Assembly: GCF_022647665.1 (NCBI RefSeq) | Contig: NZ_CP071872.1 | Location: 372,001-436,000 of the forward strand | Origin: Streptomyces formicae | GTDB lineage: Bacteria; Actinomycetota; Actinomycetes; Streptomycetales; Streptomycetaceae | Direction of reading: 5' to 3' | Length of the DNA stretch: 64,000 bases | In this document: piece after piece, positions 24,800-34,497 of the stretch | How the letters are laid out: every line of letters starts with the position of its first letter | Numbering within the stretch: the stretch's first letter is position 1 | Program-made: the position numbers and the translations under genes | The notes under the pieces: model-generated | The model's database searches: none | Told to the model about the DNA's origin: nothing | What the model saw: the letters and a program-made list of their open reading frames with translations, nothing else

Positions 24800-27700
24800 A
24801 CGGATACCAGACGCCGGTGCCGACCGTTCCAGGTGTAGTGCAGGGTGGCCACGCCGCGCACATGCGGATCACGGAGACACTCGTAGATGTGCAGGGACGG
24901 AACCTCGGGCCAGTTCCCCATGAGCCGCTCGCTGGTGAGGACGAAGTCGAGATCGAGGTCCACGAGGATTCGGCCCAAACGGCCATGGGTGGGTTCATCG
25001 ACCTTTGCGAAGGCGTCGTCCAGGAGGATCAGCCGTGGCGCGTGCGGCGCCGACTCGGCGAGGCTGGTGAAGTGGGCAGCGGCCGCGGCGAAGAGCACGA
25101 GGTAGGAGAGCACTCGCTGCTCGCCTTGGCTGAGCCCGGTCCGGCCGGTCAGTCTCCGGCGACGGCCGGGGGCCGCATCCTCGACCACGAAGGTGTGGAA
25201 ACGGAACCAGTCGCGGTAGTCAAGGGCGGTCCGCAGATGAGCTGCATAACCGGCTGACGGGTCGGCACGTCGGGCATCCTCGATCCGGCGTTGCAGTACC
25301 TCGCGGAGCTGCTCGGTCTGCTCGCGCGTCCGAAGGCTCGACGGACTGCGCAGCAGCTCTACGGCTGCCTGCACGTCCGCGTCCACGTCCTCGTCCAGCT
25401 TCCACAGCAACTCGACGCCGAGACCGTGGGATGTGCGTACGGTCCGTAGGGTGTCGTTGAGAGCCGCGACCAGGTTCGCCGCGGTGATGACCTGTGCCGA
25501 TAGGTGGTCGCCGAGTTCACCGGTCAGGAACCGCTGGAACACCTCACGCTCGCGCTCGGTGAGCCGTCCCCTGGCCTCTGCGGCCTGGACCGCGATCCGC
25601 TCGCCCACGGCCGCGACGTCATGGGACCCGTGGTCGTCGACCAGGCGGCACACCTTGATCCCGTCGCGTTCCTCCAGCTGCGCGTCGAACCCGCCGGCCA
25701 GTTGGTCGCGCAGTTCGGTGTGCCGGTTGAGCAGGGTGCTGTCCGACACCTCGCCTTTCGGGCGACCGAGAGCCTGTTCCACGGTGTCGGCGAGTGCCCG
25801 CAGTGCTCGCAGACGGCTGCGGACGTCCGTGCCGGGATCGTCCGACACGTACTCGGGCAGCGAGGACCGGTCAAGGCCGGCGCCAAGCACCACCTCGGGC
25901 CGGCCGAGAGCACCGCGAAGAGCGCTGCCGGTGTCGATGACCGCCGTTTCCTGGTCCGCCAGGTTCCCGCGCAGGCGCTTCTCGTCTTCTTCCGCGCGCA
26001 CGCGCAGGTCGTGCAGTTCGTCGCGGGCTCGACCAACCGCGGGGAGGGCTTGGACGGCGTTCGCGATGCGCTGCTTGGCCTCCCGCTCGCGGGTGAGGAT
26101 CTCCTCCTCGGACGACCCGATGGCCTCCTCGCGCACGCGCAGGTCCTGCTCAGCGGTGCGCAGTGCGGCCAGGTGGAGCCGGTAAGCCTCGTCCGCGGCC
26201 AGGCGATCCTCTCGGGCGCGTCCGTACCGTTCGGCATCGGCCTGGTTCGCGCCGAGCCGCTCGCCCGTGCCGCCGACAGCCCTGCGTAGATGCCCGACAC
26301 CGCTGAGCAAGGCGGCCAGTGCGGTGCGTACGCGGTCGAGGGCGGCGGGGTCGCCGGGCAGATCGTGGGCGGTTGCCATGGCATCCGCCTCGGCACGCGC
26401 CGATACCGCGAGAGCGCGGGCTTCTTCGGCCATTCGTGCCGCCCGGGTCGCCTTGGCGGTCAGGTCATGCAGTGCCCTCTCCGCTGATTCGGTCCTGCTC
26501 CATGCATCCGCGAGACTCTGTGCCCTGGGGAAGTCCCGTTCCGCGAGCGTGAGAGCCCGACGCATGGCATCGGCTACGGCGAGCTCCTCGCGGACGCTGG
26601 CCAGCCGCTCTTCCGTCTGCGTGATCCGCTCCTCCAGCTCGGCGAGGATCCGCCGCCGGGTCTCGGCGCGTACAGCGGCCCCCACGTACTCGGTGTCGCC
26701 CTTGTCATGACGGCCGCTGAGCACGCCTAGACGCCAACTGCCGTCGTAGAAAACTGCGTTGTGAGCGGAGGTCTCCTGTGCCGGTGCGAGTGCGATGGTG
26801 GCCAGTAGACGCCCCACCTGCTCGGACGTGACGCCGCAATCCGGCTCAGGGGCCGGGCGCAGGGCCGTGGCAAGAGCCGGTCCGTCCGACAGTACGGGAG
26901 CGGGTCGGAGCAGAGTGTCCCGGGTGCGAGGATCGAGAAGGACGCCGTCCGCGCTCACCCACGCGTCCAGGATCCCACTGGCCTCCAGGGCTCCTTCCAG
27001 ACCGGCTCGGTCGGCCGGAGCGAGATCGTCCGCGAAGTCCACGAGCCGGTAGAAAGGTGCTCCACTGCCCGGCGTCCTCGCGGCGACGCGATGGTGCGGG
27101 GCCGCTGGCTCAGGATCGGCACGTTGCTCCCAGTCCCGCTTCTTCTCCGCCAGGCGGTCGAGTTCCTCGCCGAGCCGGCTGACGTCGAGCGCCAGGGCGT
27201 CCCGGCGCCCGGTGAGTTCCTCGCCGTACGGCTCCAATACGGCCTGAGCGGTCTGCCGCGCCTGGGTGTCGATGTCGGGTGGCAGCGTGCGGTCCGCGAA
27301 CGGCGCGTCGGCGGACGTCTCACAGCCGACGGAGGCATGGACGGCGTCCAGAAGCGGGCAGTCGGGACCCAGCGCAGTCCGCGCGTGCGCCACCCACTCG
27401 GCGACACGGTCCGCATAGGCGCGGCTCTCCTCGACGACCTTCTGGCGGCTGACGTCGAGACGGCCGGCGGCCTCTTCCGCCTCGCCCTCCAGCCGTTCCC
27501 GCTCGGCATCGGCCTGAGCCGCCCCCACCCGGGCCTCGTCCGCCCGCGAGATGAGACGGGTTACCTCCTGAACCATCCTGGCCCGGTTTCTCACGACCGC
27601 CTCGGCGTCCTCCAGCTGGCTCTGCCAGGACCGTAGCCCTTCCTGCGCCGTGGCCGTGTCCACGCGGGCCACCGACCGATGTCGTACGGTGCGCGTCTCC

Positions 27701-29034
27701 CCGTCCGGAGTCGTCAGCTCTGTCTCGGTGGCCTGGGCAAGAACCGTGCGCGGCAGCGCCACCGCCACGCCGAGATGGCTGGTGGGAAGCCCGGCCTTCT
27801 CCGCCTGCGTCAGCAGTTCCCGGTGCTCGGTCCCCAGCTCGGCCAGGCGGCTTCCGAGGTGTTCGACACCATCGGCCAGCCGCTCAGCCGTGCTCTCCTC
27901 AGCGTCGTGTGCGTTGTGCAGGGTGGTGAAAGCGGCCACGGCGGCGGTGTGCAGCGCCTCCACCGTGCTGCGGCGTTCCGACAGTTCGCGCAGGCTGCGG
28001 TAGGCGTGACTGGCGTGCAGGGCGGCCAGGTCGGTCCGGGCGGCCCGTTCCTCCTCGCGGAGGGTCTCCAGCCGGCCATCCGACTCCTCCTCCTGCGTCC
28101 TCAGGTCGCTCGTCCGCTGCGCGGCGTCTCCGGCCGCCCGGCGTCGCTGTGCGAGGACGCCCAGCTCATGGCTCACTCTCTGCGCGGAGGTGCGCAGGAC
28201 TCCGGCCAGGTAGCCGCGGTAACTGGTGAGGAACGTGCGCAAGGCAGCGTCGGTGCGTTCCAGGCGGCCGAGCTCGTCCCGTACGGCGTCGAGGTCGTGG
28301 AGGTTGCGCGCCACCTTCTCGACCACGTCCTCGTCGAGCCCCGGCAGGGTCTCGCTGAGCAGGGAGGCCAGGCCCCCGTGTTCGATGCGGTCCCCGACCG
28401 TCGGACGCCGCAGCCGGTGGAGGAGCTGGGTGAGGTTGCGGTAGCGCGTCACGTCGGTGATGCCGAACAGTTCCCGGGCCACACGGGAGCGATGCAGGAC
28501 CGCACGGTCGGTCGCGTTGTCGGAGCCGACGATCTCCTTGAGCCGATCGACCGGCAGCGGCTTGCCTGCCTCGACAAGGTGCAGGTCCTCACCGATCCGC
28601 TGCGGGGTGACGAAGAACGTCGGCAGCGCCCTCTGCGTCGACTTCGAGGCACGGATTGCGGCACCCAGCGTCAGGTGGCGGTGACCGCCGTCGTCGGCCG
28701 TGCCCCGGAACTCCACCCACAGATACCCGAGACGGTTGGTCTGCTCGAAGCCGTCCAGCATCAGCCAGGCGAGCGTGGTGCGGCCGGTGCCTGTCGCGTC
28801 CAGTGCCCGGGAGTCGCCGTCCAGAAGATACGGGAGCAGCATCTCCAGGGCCTTCGACTTGCCCGCGCCGTTCTTGCCGCGCAGCAGTAGCCGTCCGTCG
28901 CCGAAGGTGAACTCCTGCTCGTCGTACTGCCAGACGTTCTGGATGCCCGCCCGGTGCAGCCGGAAGCGGGCGCCGGTGGTCGTCGCGGGGTCGGAACGCG
29001 GCAGCGGAACGAGGCCACGCGCGTCGGTGGTCAT
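24796..29034 (-). CDS. jetC: Wadjet component JetC, SMC-like ATPase (TIGR02680)
   Basis: SMC/MukB-like motor of the Wadjet complex, 1412 aa. Walker A is GKNGAGKS at residues 53-60. Long coiled coils run between about residues 220 and 1200, interrupted by a hinge-like globular part near 600-720. The C-terminal head carries the signature GLSQGEQRV and the Walker B LILLDDAFAKVD. This motor with JetA and JetB is known to extrude and recognise small circular DNA. It is intact, and its start and stop both overlap neighbours by four bases, so the four proteins are made in a coupled way. Confidence 0.94.
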   Translation of the reverse strand: MTTDARGLVPLPRSDPATTTGARFRLHRAGIQNVWQYDEQEFTFGDGRLLLRGKNGAGKSKALEMLLPYLLDGDSRALDATGTGRTTLAWLMLDGFEQTNRLGYLWVEFRGTADDGGHRHLTLGAAIRASKSTQRALPTFFVTPQRIGEDLHLVEAGKPLPVDRLKEIVGSDNATDRAVLHRSRVARELFGITDVTRYRNLTQLLHRLRRPTVGDRIEHGGLASLLSETLPGLDEDVVEKVARNLHDLDAVRDELGRLERTDAALRTFLTSYRGYLAGVLRTSAQRVSHELGVLAQRRRAAGDAAQRTSDLRTQEEESDGRLETLREEERAARTDLAALHASHAYRSLRELSERRSTVEALHTAAVAAFTTLHNAHDAEESTAERLADGVEHLGSRLAELGTEHRELLTQAEKAGLPTSHLGVAVALPRTVLAQATETELTTPDGETRTVRHRSVARVDTATAQEGLRSWQSQLEDAEAVVRNRARMVQEVTRLISRADEARVGAAQADAERERLEGEAEEAAGRLDVSRQKVVEESRAYADRVAEWVAHARTALGPDCPLLDAVHASVGCETSADAPFADRTLPPDIDTQARQTAQAVLEPYGEELTGRRDALALDVSRLGEELDRLAEKKRDWEQRADPEPAAPHHRVAARTPGSGAPFYRLVDFADDLAPADRAGLEGALEASGILDAWVSADGVLLDPRTRDTLLRPAPVLSDGPALATALRPAPEPDCGVTSEQVGRLLATIALAPAQETSAHNAVFYDGSWRLGVLSGRHDKGDTEYVGAAVRAETRRRILAELEERITQTEERLASVREELAVADAMRRALTLAERDFPRAQSLADAWSRTESAERALHDLTAKATRAARMAEEARALAVSARAEADAMATAHDLPGDPAALDRVRTALAALLSGVGHLRRAVGGTGERLGANQADAERYGRAREDRLAADEAYRLHLAALRTAEQDLRVREEAIGSSEEEILTREREAKQRIANAVQALPAVGRARDELHDLRVRAEEDEKRLRGNLADQETAVIDTGSALRGALGRPEVVLGAGLDRSSLPEYVSDDPGTDVRSRLRALRALADTVEQALGRPKGEVSDSTLLNRHTELRDQLAGGFDAQLEERDGIKVCRLVDDHGSHDVAAVGERIAVQAAEARGRLTEREREVFQRFLTGELGDHLSAQVITAANLVAALNDTLRTVRTSHGLGVELLWKLDEDVDADVQAAVELLRSPSSLRTREQTEQLREVLQRRIEDARRADPSAGYAAHLRTALDYRDWFRFHTFVVEDAAPGRRRRLTGRTGLSQGEQRVLSYLVLFAAAAAHFTSLAESAPHAPRLILLDDAFAKVDEPTHGRLGRILVDLDLDFVLTSERLMGNWPEVPSLHIYECLRDPHVRGVATLHYTWNGRHRRLVSV

Positions 29035-30356
29035 AGCGGCAACTCCTCTTGAACGTCGGTGCCTCTGCCGGCTGCACCGGACGGGCGCACGGTGACGTGG
29101 GTGGCGTAACGGGCCGCTGCGGCCAGCAGCACCCAGCCGTCGCCGCCGGGCCGTGCGCCATGGACATCGGTCACCGTGCGTCCTTCTGGCGCCTCTTCGA
29201 CGTATCCCTCCGGCAGTCCTTCTCCCTCGGCGCGCAGCCGCCCGGCGCGGACCATCAGCCGCATGCGGACCAGCAGGTCTAGTACGGCCTCTCGCAGGGA
29301 GGGAAGGTCCTCCAGATAGCCGCGTTGCCAGTTGCTGCGCTGCCCGTACTCGGCGATCAGCCCGGCCAGCACCTCATCCACCAAGCCGTCCGGGACCGCC
29401 ACCCCGATGACGAGCGTCCCGCCGGTCGCCGGATGCCCCGGCGCCTGCGGCCGAAGCTGTTCCACGAGCCGTTCCGCCAGCAGCAGCGCGGCCTGTGCGA
29501 CGGTCCCGGTGCCCGGCAGGTGCAGATCAGTCAGCTCCTCCTCGGGGTCCACAAGCGCGACCCCCTCGGCACGGATCTCCATCTCCAGACCCAGAAGTTC
29601 GGAGAAAGCCTGGGCTTCCCGGCGCTGGCGGGTGCGCAGCCAGTCGCGCTCTGCGTCGGTCAGCTCGTCGAGGTGGACGACGGGTGTCTCGACCAGCATC
29701 CGACGCACATAGGTGCGAGGTCCGCCGAACCCCGGGTCCGCTGCCCGCCGGACCAGGTCGGCGCCGTCCCGGGCCTGCGCGAGCGGGCCGGCGACGACCA
29801 CGCGGGCCAGCTCCCGATCCACCGTGATCAAGGCTTCTCCCCCCGCCTCCTGCGCAATCGCGGCCACATGGCCCTCGGTCTCGATGAGCACGCCCCAGTC
29901 GACCAACTGGCGCAGAGCCGCGACCAGGGTCCGCTTTCCGGCCACCCGGCCCGTCTCCTCCAACTCGATCCCCGCGTCGGCCGCGGCGGCCCTGATGTCG
30001 GCGACCAGGTGCGACAGCAGCATCTGCTCGGGCGCGGTCACCAGCACGGACAGGGCCAGCGCGAGGCAGGCGTACGTGTGTGGGGTGAAGGGGGTGCCGG
30101 TGGAGCGCTCCAGCCGGTGTCCCGTGCCCGCCCCCAGCCCTGCCTTGAACAGCCGGGCATAGGAGCTGTCGACCAGCAGGCGGTAGCCGAGCACCTGCTG
30201 AAACCGTTTGCCCAGCCAGTCGGCGTGCCTTCGGATCAGCGGGAAGAGGTCGGCATGGGGGCCGTCCGACGCGATCAGGGGGTGGGCGAGCAGAAGCCGG
30301 GCGGCGGTGCGGCGCTCGGCGGCCAAGGCCACGTCGTGAGTCGAGGGAAGGGTCAT
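29031..30356 (-). CDS. jetB: Wadjet component JetB (DUF2398/TIGR02678)
   Basis: Kleisin-associated winged-helix (MukE-like) subunit, 441 aa. It contains the TIGR02678 landmarks RHADWLGKRFQQVLGYRLLVD near residue 45, YACLALALSVLVTAPEQMLLSHL near residue 100 and TLVAALRQLVDWGVL near residue 165, then a long winged-helix C-terminus. It sits between jetA and jetC with 4-base overlaps on both sides, the standard order for this Wadjet type. No missing segments were seen. Confidence 0.92.
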   Translation of the reverse strand: MTLPSTHDVALAAERRTAARLLLAHPLIASDGPHADLFPLIRRHADWLGKRFQQVLGYRLLVDSSYARLFKAGLGAGTGHRLERSTGTPFTPHTYACLALALSVLVTAPEQMLLSHLVADIRAAAADAGIELEETGRVAGKRTLVAALRQLVDWGVLIETEGHVAAIAQEAGGEALITVDRELARVVVAGPLAQARDGADLVRRAADPGFGGPRTYVRRMLVETPVVHLDELTDAERDWLRTRQRREAQAFSELLGLEMEIRAEGVALVDPEEELTDLHLPGTGTVAQAALLLAERLVEQLRPQAPGHPATGGTLVIGVAVPDGLVDEVLAGLIAEYGQRSNWQRGYLEDLPSLREAVLDLLVRMRLMVRAGRLRAEGEGLPEGYVEEAPEGRTVTDVHGARPGGDGWVLLAAAARYATHVTVRPSGAAGRGTDVQEELPL

Positions 30357-31981
30357 GACACACTCGCCTCCGCTTCGCCGTCGGCCGCGGCGGAGATGCG
30401 ACCGATGTCCAGCTCCAGGTCGTCCAGCAGCAGGTCGCCGTCGGTCGAGTACAGCACCGTCCGCGTGCCCGCCGTCCGGCGCACGGTGAGCCGGATACGC
30501 AATTCGGCGTCTTCACTGCTGGCCGAGTCGAGGTCGAACCCTGCCGTCCTCTCCCCGCCTGTGCTGACATGCCTGCTGAGCTGTGCGTTTCCGAGTGCCG
30601 TGGCCAGCAACTCCAGAAGCAGCCCGAGCGCCGCCGACGTGAGGCGTACCTCGGCGAAACGGCCGGACGCGCTACGCAGTTCGTCCGCGGCTGCTGCCCT
30701 GGCCGCTGCCCGCTGACGGGCGGCCTCACGCAGCAGCTGCTTCTGCGCGGAGTGGTCCTCCACCGTGGAGGCCCGGCCCCGCTGGGCGCGGCTGCCCCTC
30801 TCACGCAGGGCCACCGGTACTTCGACCACCGGACCGGTCCACCAGCTCGTGTAGGCGGGCACCACCTCGTCGGTGGCCGGAGGTATGCCCAGATGGCGGG
30901 CGCCGTACAGTCCGAAGGCGGCGACGGCGATGTCGTGTGCGTCCTGCGGCGCCGCTTCGTCGAACCAGCGGGCCAGTCGCAGCAGATCCTTGCGCCGGGA
31001 CATCTCCCCGGTGGCCGACCGCAGCATCCGCTTGGCGTTGGCGAGCAGCGACTGCAACGCGCGCAGGGTGGCGTCCCGCAGCTGGTCGACCTGGCTGCCC
31101 TGGCCGTCGGTGTTGCTGAACCAGCCGCGCAGCCCCTCCCAGTCCGCGAATTCGCGGCCCCGGCTGCGCTGGATCCGGACCTCCGGGCGGCTTTCGCCTT
31201 GCGCCTGCGCCGAGAGCCCGGTGAGCCCCTGGGCGTGGGAGTCCAGCCGGTCCAGCAGAGCCGGGATGTGCGGCCACAGGGTGTCCAACGCCGCCGAGAT
31301 CCGGGGCGCGCGGAACGCCACATCCTCCGTGATCGCCTCGACGTAGTCCAGGAGCAGCTCCTTGAAGCCCTGGTACTCGGCGCTGTCCAGGTCGTAGCGG
31401 GACAGCACCTGGCCGAGGTAGGCGTAGAAGTCGCGTATGGAGTCCGCGAACTCGGTGAACTGCACGAACAGCGTGCTGATCCGCTCCAGTCCGTCCTGCG
31501 GCTCGACGCCGCCCGGCGCTTTCACGAGGTCGGCCAGCTCCCGTAGCCCGCGCTCGACCAGTGCCAGCAGTTCGTTGCTCACCTCGCGGGCGGCGTCGGC
31601 TTCGGCCAGGACCCCGTCGGCGTCCCGCTGGATGCGTTCACCCAGTTTCGACAGCTGGTAGCGCGAGCGGGAGCGCTGGTACTCGCTGATGCTGGACGCG
31701 TTCACCGCGTGGCTGCTGCGGAGCAGGTTTCCCCACTGGACCAGCTGTTCCAGTCGGACCGTGAGGGTGTCGGCGTCGAGTACTGCGGCGGAAGCACCGG
31801 CCTGGCGCAGTTTCGCCATGATGTCCGGGACGGCGAGATCCGCCAGCAGCGTTCCGCAGAAGACCCGCATGATCGCGACATGCTCCAGCCGCTCGGGCGC
31901 GCTGAGGTACGTGTACGCGTTCAGCCGCCGCCGTGCCTCCTCGTCGGCGTCCTGACCTGCACCGGATGCTGATGCCCCCAT
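30353..31981 (-). CDS. jetA: Wadjet component JetA (DUF2397/TIGR02677)
   Basis: Kleisin-like subunit that bridges the JetC heads, 542 aa. The N-terminus after a short acidic lead shows AYTYLSAPERLEHVAIMRVF and LEQLVQWGNL, characteristic of DUF2397. A long helical middle and a C-terminal winged-helix follow. I chose the ATG at 31981 because the family homology starts soon after; an in-frame ATG at 32038 would add 19 residues of low-quality sequence. First gene of the jetABCD operon, divergent from the DUF433/PIN-like pair across a 233-bp promoter region. The subtype (DUF2397/2398/TIGR02680/DUF2399, probably type II in Wadjet nomenclature) should be verified. Confidence 0.91.
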   Translation of the reverse strand: MGASASGAGQDADEEARRRLNAYTYLSAPERLEHVAIMRVFCGTLLADLAVPDIMAKLRQAGASAAVLDADTLTVRLEQLVQWGNLLRSSHAVNASSISEYQRSRSRYQLSKLGERIQRDADGVLAEADAAREVSNELLALVERGLRELADLVKAPGGVEPQDGLERISTLFVQFTEFADSIRDFYAYLGQVLSRYDLDSAEYQGFKELLLDYVEAITEDVAFRAPRISAALDTLWPHIPALLDRLDSHAQGLTGLSAQAQGESRPEVRIQRSRGREFADWEGLRGWFSNTDGQGSQVDQLRDATLRALQSLLANAKRMLRSATGEMSRRKDLLRLARWFDEAAPQDAHDIAVAAFGLYGARHLGIPPATDEVVPAYTSWWTGPVVEVPVALRERGSRAQRGRASTVEDHSAQKQLLREAARQRAAARAAAADELRSASGRFAEVRLTSAALGLLLELLATALGNAQLSRHVSTGGERTAGFDLDSASSEDAELRIRLTVRRTAGTRTVLYSTDGDLLLDDLELDIGRISAAADGEAEASVS

Positions 31982-32214
31982 GCCCGTGAGGTTACGCGGC
32001 GCATGCGGGCGCCACCGGTGAGTGGCCGAAAATGCCACGGACGTGTGCCGCCCTGTGGCGATTCCCGTGGCAGCGGCCTGTGCGGCATGCGGGCCTTCGG
32101 CGTCCCCGGCTCACCCTGAATGGGCCCTTCGGTTTCTGTGCTGGGTGGCCTCCAGGAGAATGGGGTACGTTCAGGCCGATATCGATGCGGGCGGAAGACG
32201 GAAGGAGGCACGCG

Positions 32215-32859
32215 GTGTCGTACGAACCCAAACTCGCCGCGGCTCTTTCCGGCGCGACTCTGCGCCAGCTGTCCCACTGGCGCCGGGCCTCCGGGCCCAA
32301 GGGCGCCGTGCTCGTGCCCGAGATCTCCAGCGAGAGGCCGATCCTCTACTCGTTCCGCGACGTTGTCGCGCTCCGCATCTGTGTGCAGCTGCGCGAAGAG
32401 GCTTCGTTGCAGAAGATCCGCCGTGCGCTGAACACGCTTCGAGAGGACCTCGGCGAGTGGGAGCACCTCTCCTCGTACAAACTCGTCGCGGGCCCGGACA
32501 CGATCTATCTGGCTGAACCCGACCACGCCGTAGACCTGATCAAGGGGGGCAACGTGGTCATCCACCAGATGGTGGATGTTCTCGCGCCCTTCTATAAGGA
32601 CGGCCGTAGCATTCCCGCTCTGCTCACCCCCCGTGAGCACGTCGCGGTCGACGAATCGGTCCGTGGCGGAGAACCGGTCATCCAAGGCACCAGGATCCCG
32701 GCGTCAGATGTCGCTGCCCTCGTAAGAGACGGCATCCCACCGGACCAGATCGGTGAGTTCTACCCAGGCGTGACGGCCGAGGCCGCCCGGGACGCGGCCG
32801 ACTTCAGCGAGTACGTCGACAGCTACGGCAGCAGCGAGCCCCGGCAGGTCGTCGCTTGA
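32215..32859 (+). CDS. DUF433 antitoxin-like protein with HTH
   Basis: Protein of 214 aa from the GTG at 32215, which has a strong ggagg six bases upstream. The N-terminal half resembles a MerR-like HTH (LSGATLRQLSHWRR, then YSFRDVVALRICVQLREEAS). The C-terminal half is DUF433 (GEPVIQGTRIPASDVAALVRDGIPPDQIGEFYPGVT). This is the layout of VapB45-type antitoxins. Its stop overlaps the TTG start of the PIN-like gene by four bases. It likely represses its own promoter in the divergent region shared with jetA. Confidence 0.85.
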   Translation: MSYEPKLAAALSGATLRQLSHWRRASGPKGAVLVPEISSERPILYSFRDVVALRICVQLREEASLQKIRRALNTLREDLGEWEHLSSYKLVAGPDTIYLAEPDHAVDLIKGGNVVIHQMVDVLAPFYKDGRSIPALLTPREHVAVDESVRGGEPVIQGTRIPASDVAALVRDGIPPDQIGEFYPGVTAEAARDAADFSEYVDSYGSSEPRQVVA

Positions 32860-33326
32860 AACTGCTGCTCGACGAGAACGTGCCCCGCCCCATGGCCGAG
32901 ATCGTGCGCATCCTGCTGAAGGCACATGAAGTCGTCCACGTCCACGAGCTCAAGGGCTGGACGGGCACGAAGGACATCGAGCTGTACGCCAAGGCCAAGG
33001 CCGACGGCTTCGAGGTCGTCATCACCAACGACACCAAGCAGCTCAGCCGGCCGCTCGAAGTGGCGGCCATTGCACGGTCGGGCCTGCATCGCATCGAGTA
33101 CCGCCAGAACAACAAGCATGGCGGCCTGGTGGGCCTTGGCACGGCGATCGCCACCGTGTGCGCCGCTCTTCCCCATGCCCTGTCCGAACTCGAAGCAGCT
33201 GGCGGCCAGCGCCTCGTCTCTCTGACGTCAATCGACCCGACCCGCCAGAAACGCCTCCAGATCACGGACCCGGCCGTCGTCCCGCCGAAGCACTGGCCGG
33301 GTGGCGATTCAGCTGCTGAGTCCTGA
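32856..33326 (+). CDS. PIN-like (DUF5615/VapC45-type) toxin
   Basis: Probable ribonuclease toxin, 156 aa, starting at a TTG that overlaps the antitoxin stop. It opens MKLLLDENVPRPMAEIVRIL, the DUF5615/Mut7-C-like PIN signature with the acidic DEN. EVVITNDTKQLSRPLE follows near residue 53, carrying the second acidic cluster (ND). The C-terminal 40 residues are unusual and poorly structured. Together with the DUF433 partner it forms a toxin-antitoxin module that could help retain the element. Toxicity is inferred. Confidence 0.83.
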   Translation: MKLLLDENVPRPMAEIVRILLKAHEVVHVHELKGWTGTKDIELYAKAKADGFEVVITNDTKQLSRPLEVAAIARSGLHRIEYRQNNKHGGLVGLGTAIATVCAALPHALSELEAAGGQRLVSLTSIDPTRQKRLQITDPAVVPPKHWPGGDSAAES

Positions 33327-33416
33327 CCTCTCGATTCACGAAGGTTCCCGGCCGGTAACCCAGCACACGCGATGCCAGGAAATGAGCCGGCGTCGCGCCG
33401 ACTGCGCTTGTTCTCA

Positions 33417-34169
33417 TCAGGACTCGCTGCTCAACTCTTCCTGGATTTCGGTGATGCGACGCTGGGTCGCCGCGGCGTTCTTCTGCTGACGGGCCAGCTT
33501 CGCCTTGGCAGCCGCCAGCTCCTGGGCGAGCCGCTCCTGATCAGCTTCCGCCCGCTCACGGATGGTCCCGTCATCGCGGTACGCGGGCCCTACCCGCTCA
33601 CTGCTCACAACTCCGCGACGCTCCCCGCATTGTGGGCAGTCGACGACGCGGGCGGAAACGTAGCTGTGCTCGCGATGCTGGATGTGGGGCACCACGTGGT
33701 CGCAACGGAGGGTGAGGTTCCAGGTATCGAGGTCTTTCTTGCGTTCCTCCTGGGAGGGCCAGGAAGCGAACAGCCTGGCGAGATTCTCCATCTGCTTCGG
33801 CCCCACCGGCGGTGGCGGGCAACAGAAACAGCAATGCGTCACCCGAGAGCCGCTGATGCTCCACCGGCCACTCCGGCACTCGGCGTGTCGCTCGCGGAAT
33901 CTCCGGTCGGCTTCCTCGTACTCACGCCTCTCCGACTCGGACAACTTCATGAGGGGATACCAGTCCCCCAGCCCATCGTGTATAGGCTCTCCGCAACCCC
34001 GGCAGGACTCACCGGCCGCGTACTCCGCCCAGCTGAGGCGCGTATTCTCTCGCTTCCACCGCTCATCCCGCTCGCGACGCCGCTGGTCATCCGCTTCGGC
34101 ATCGAGCGCCGAGCGTAGAGCACGTTTGGCAGCTCGCTGTCGGCGCTGCTCCTCCGTCAGCTTGGCCAT
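33417..34169 (-). CDS. Cysteine-rich zinc-ribbon protein, unknown
   Basis: Protein of 250 aa from the ATG at 34169. After a basic, highly charged N-terminal helix come several metal-binding clusters: CRGCGEP near residue 53, CCFCC near residue 107, and a module with LRCDHVVPHIQH followed by DCPQCGERRGVV near residues 150-185. It ends in a coiled coil (LAQELAAAKAKLARQQ). The LxCxH...CPQC module recurs twice in the gene at 34846 on the other side of the att-like repeat, so the two are related. The function is unknown; nucleic-acid binding is plausible. Confidence 0.72.
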   Translation of the reverse strand: MAKLTEEQRRQRAAKRALRSALDAEADDQRRRERDERWKRENTRLSWAEYAAGESCRGCGEPIHDGLGDWYPLMKLSESERREYEEADRRFRERHAECRSGRWSISGSRVTHCCFCCPPPPVGPKQMENLARLFASWPSQEERKKDLDTWNLTLRCDHVVPHIQHREHSYVSARVVDCPQCGERRGVVSSERVGPAYRDDGTIRERAEADQERLAQELAAAKAKLARQQKNAAATQRRITEIQEELSSES

Positions 34170-34497
34170 GGGCTCCACCTTCCGCTGCGCCGCGTTCTTG
34201 TGCACAACCGCGGAATCCATGCTGGCGTGGCCGCCCCTGGTATCGCTTGCCTGTGCGCTGGATGACGACCTGTGACCAGACTCGGATCGCAAGTGGTTCT
34301 CACTTGACTGTTGTCGTCTGGTACTCGGCCGGATTCCGCGCAGTGCCCCAGGGCGCACGGCGCCGAGTTCACAAGCGCGCTAGCGAACAGGGTGGGGTGA
34401 CGCCGTGATCAGGCGGGTGCCGTGGCCGCCCTTCGGGAGAGCTCGACCAAGGGCCTGAGTGATCAATGGATCAGACTCCGGGCCTGCCTGGAACTTC
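34170..34497. other. Gap before att-like copy c
   Basis: About 330 bp without a recognisable gene. Short open frames are shadows. It likely carries the promoter of the minus-strand zinc-ribbon gene. Confidence 0.35.

Noticed and set aside
32020..32034. tgagtggccgaaaa shared with 39515, considered as an integration core
   Set aside because: Only about 14 bases match with no similarity around them, so it is probably chance.
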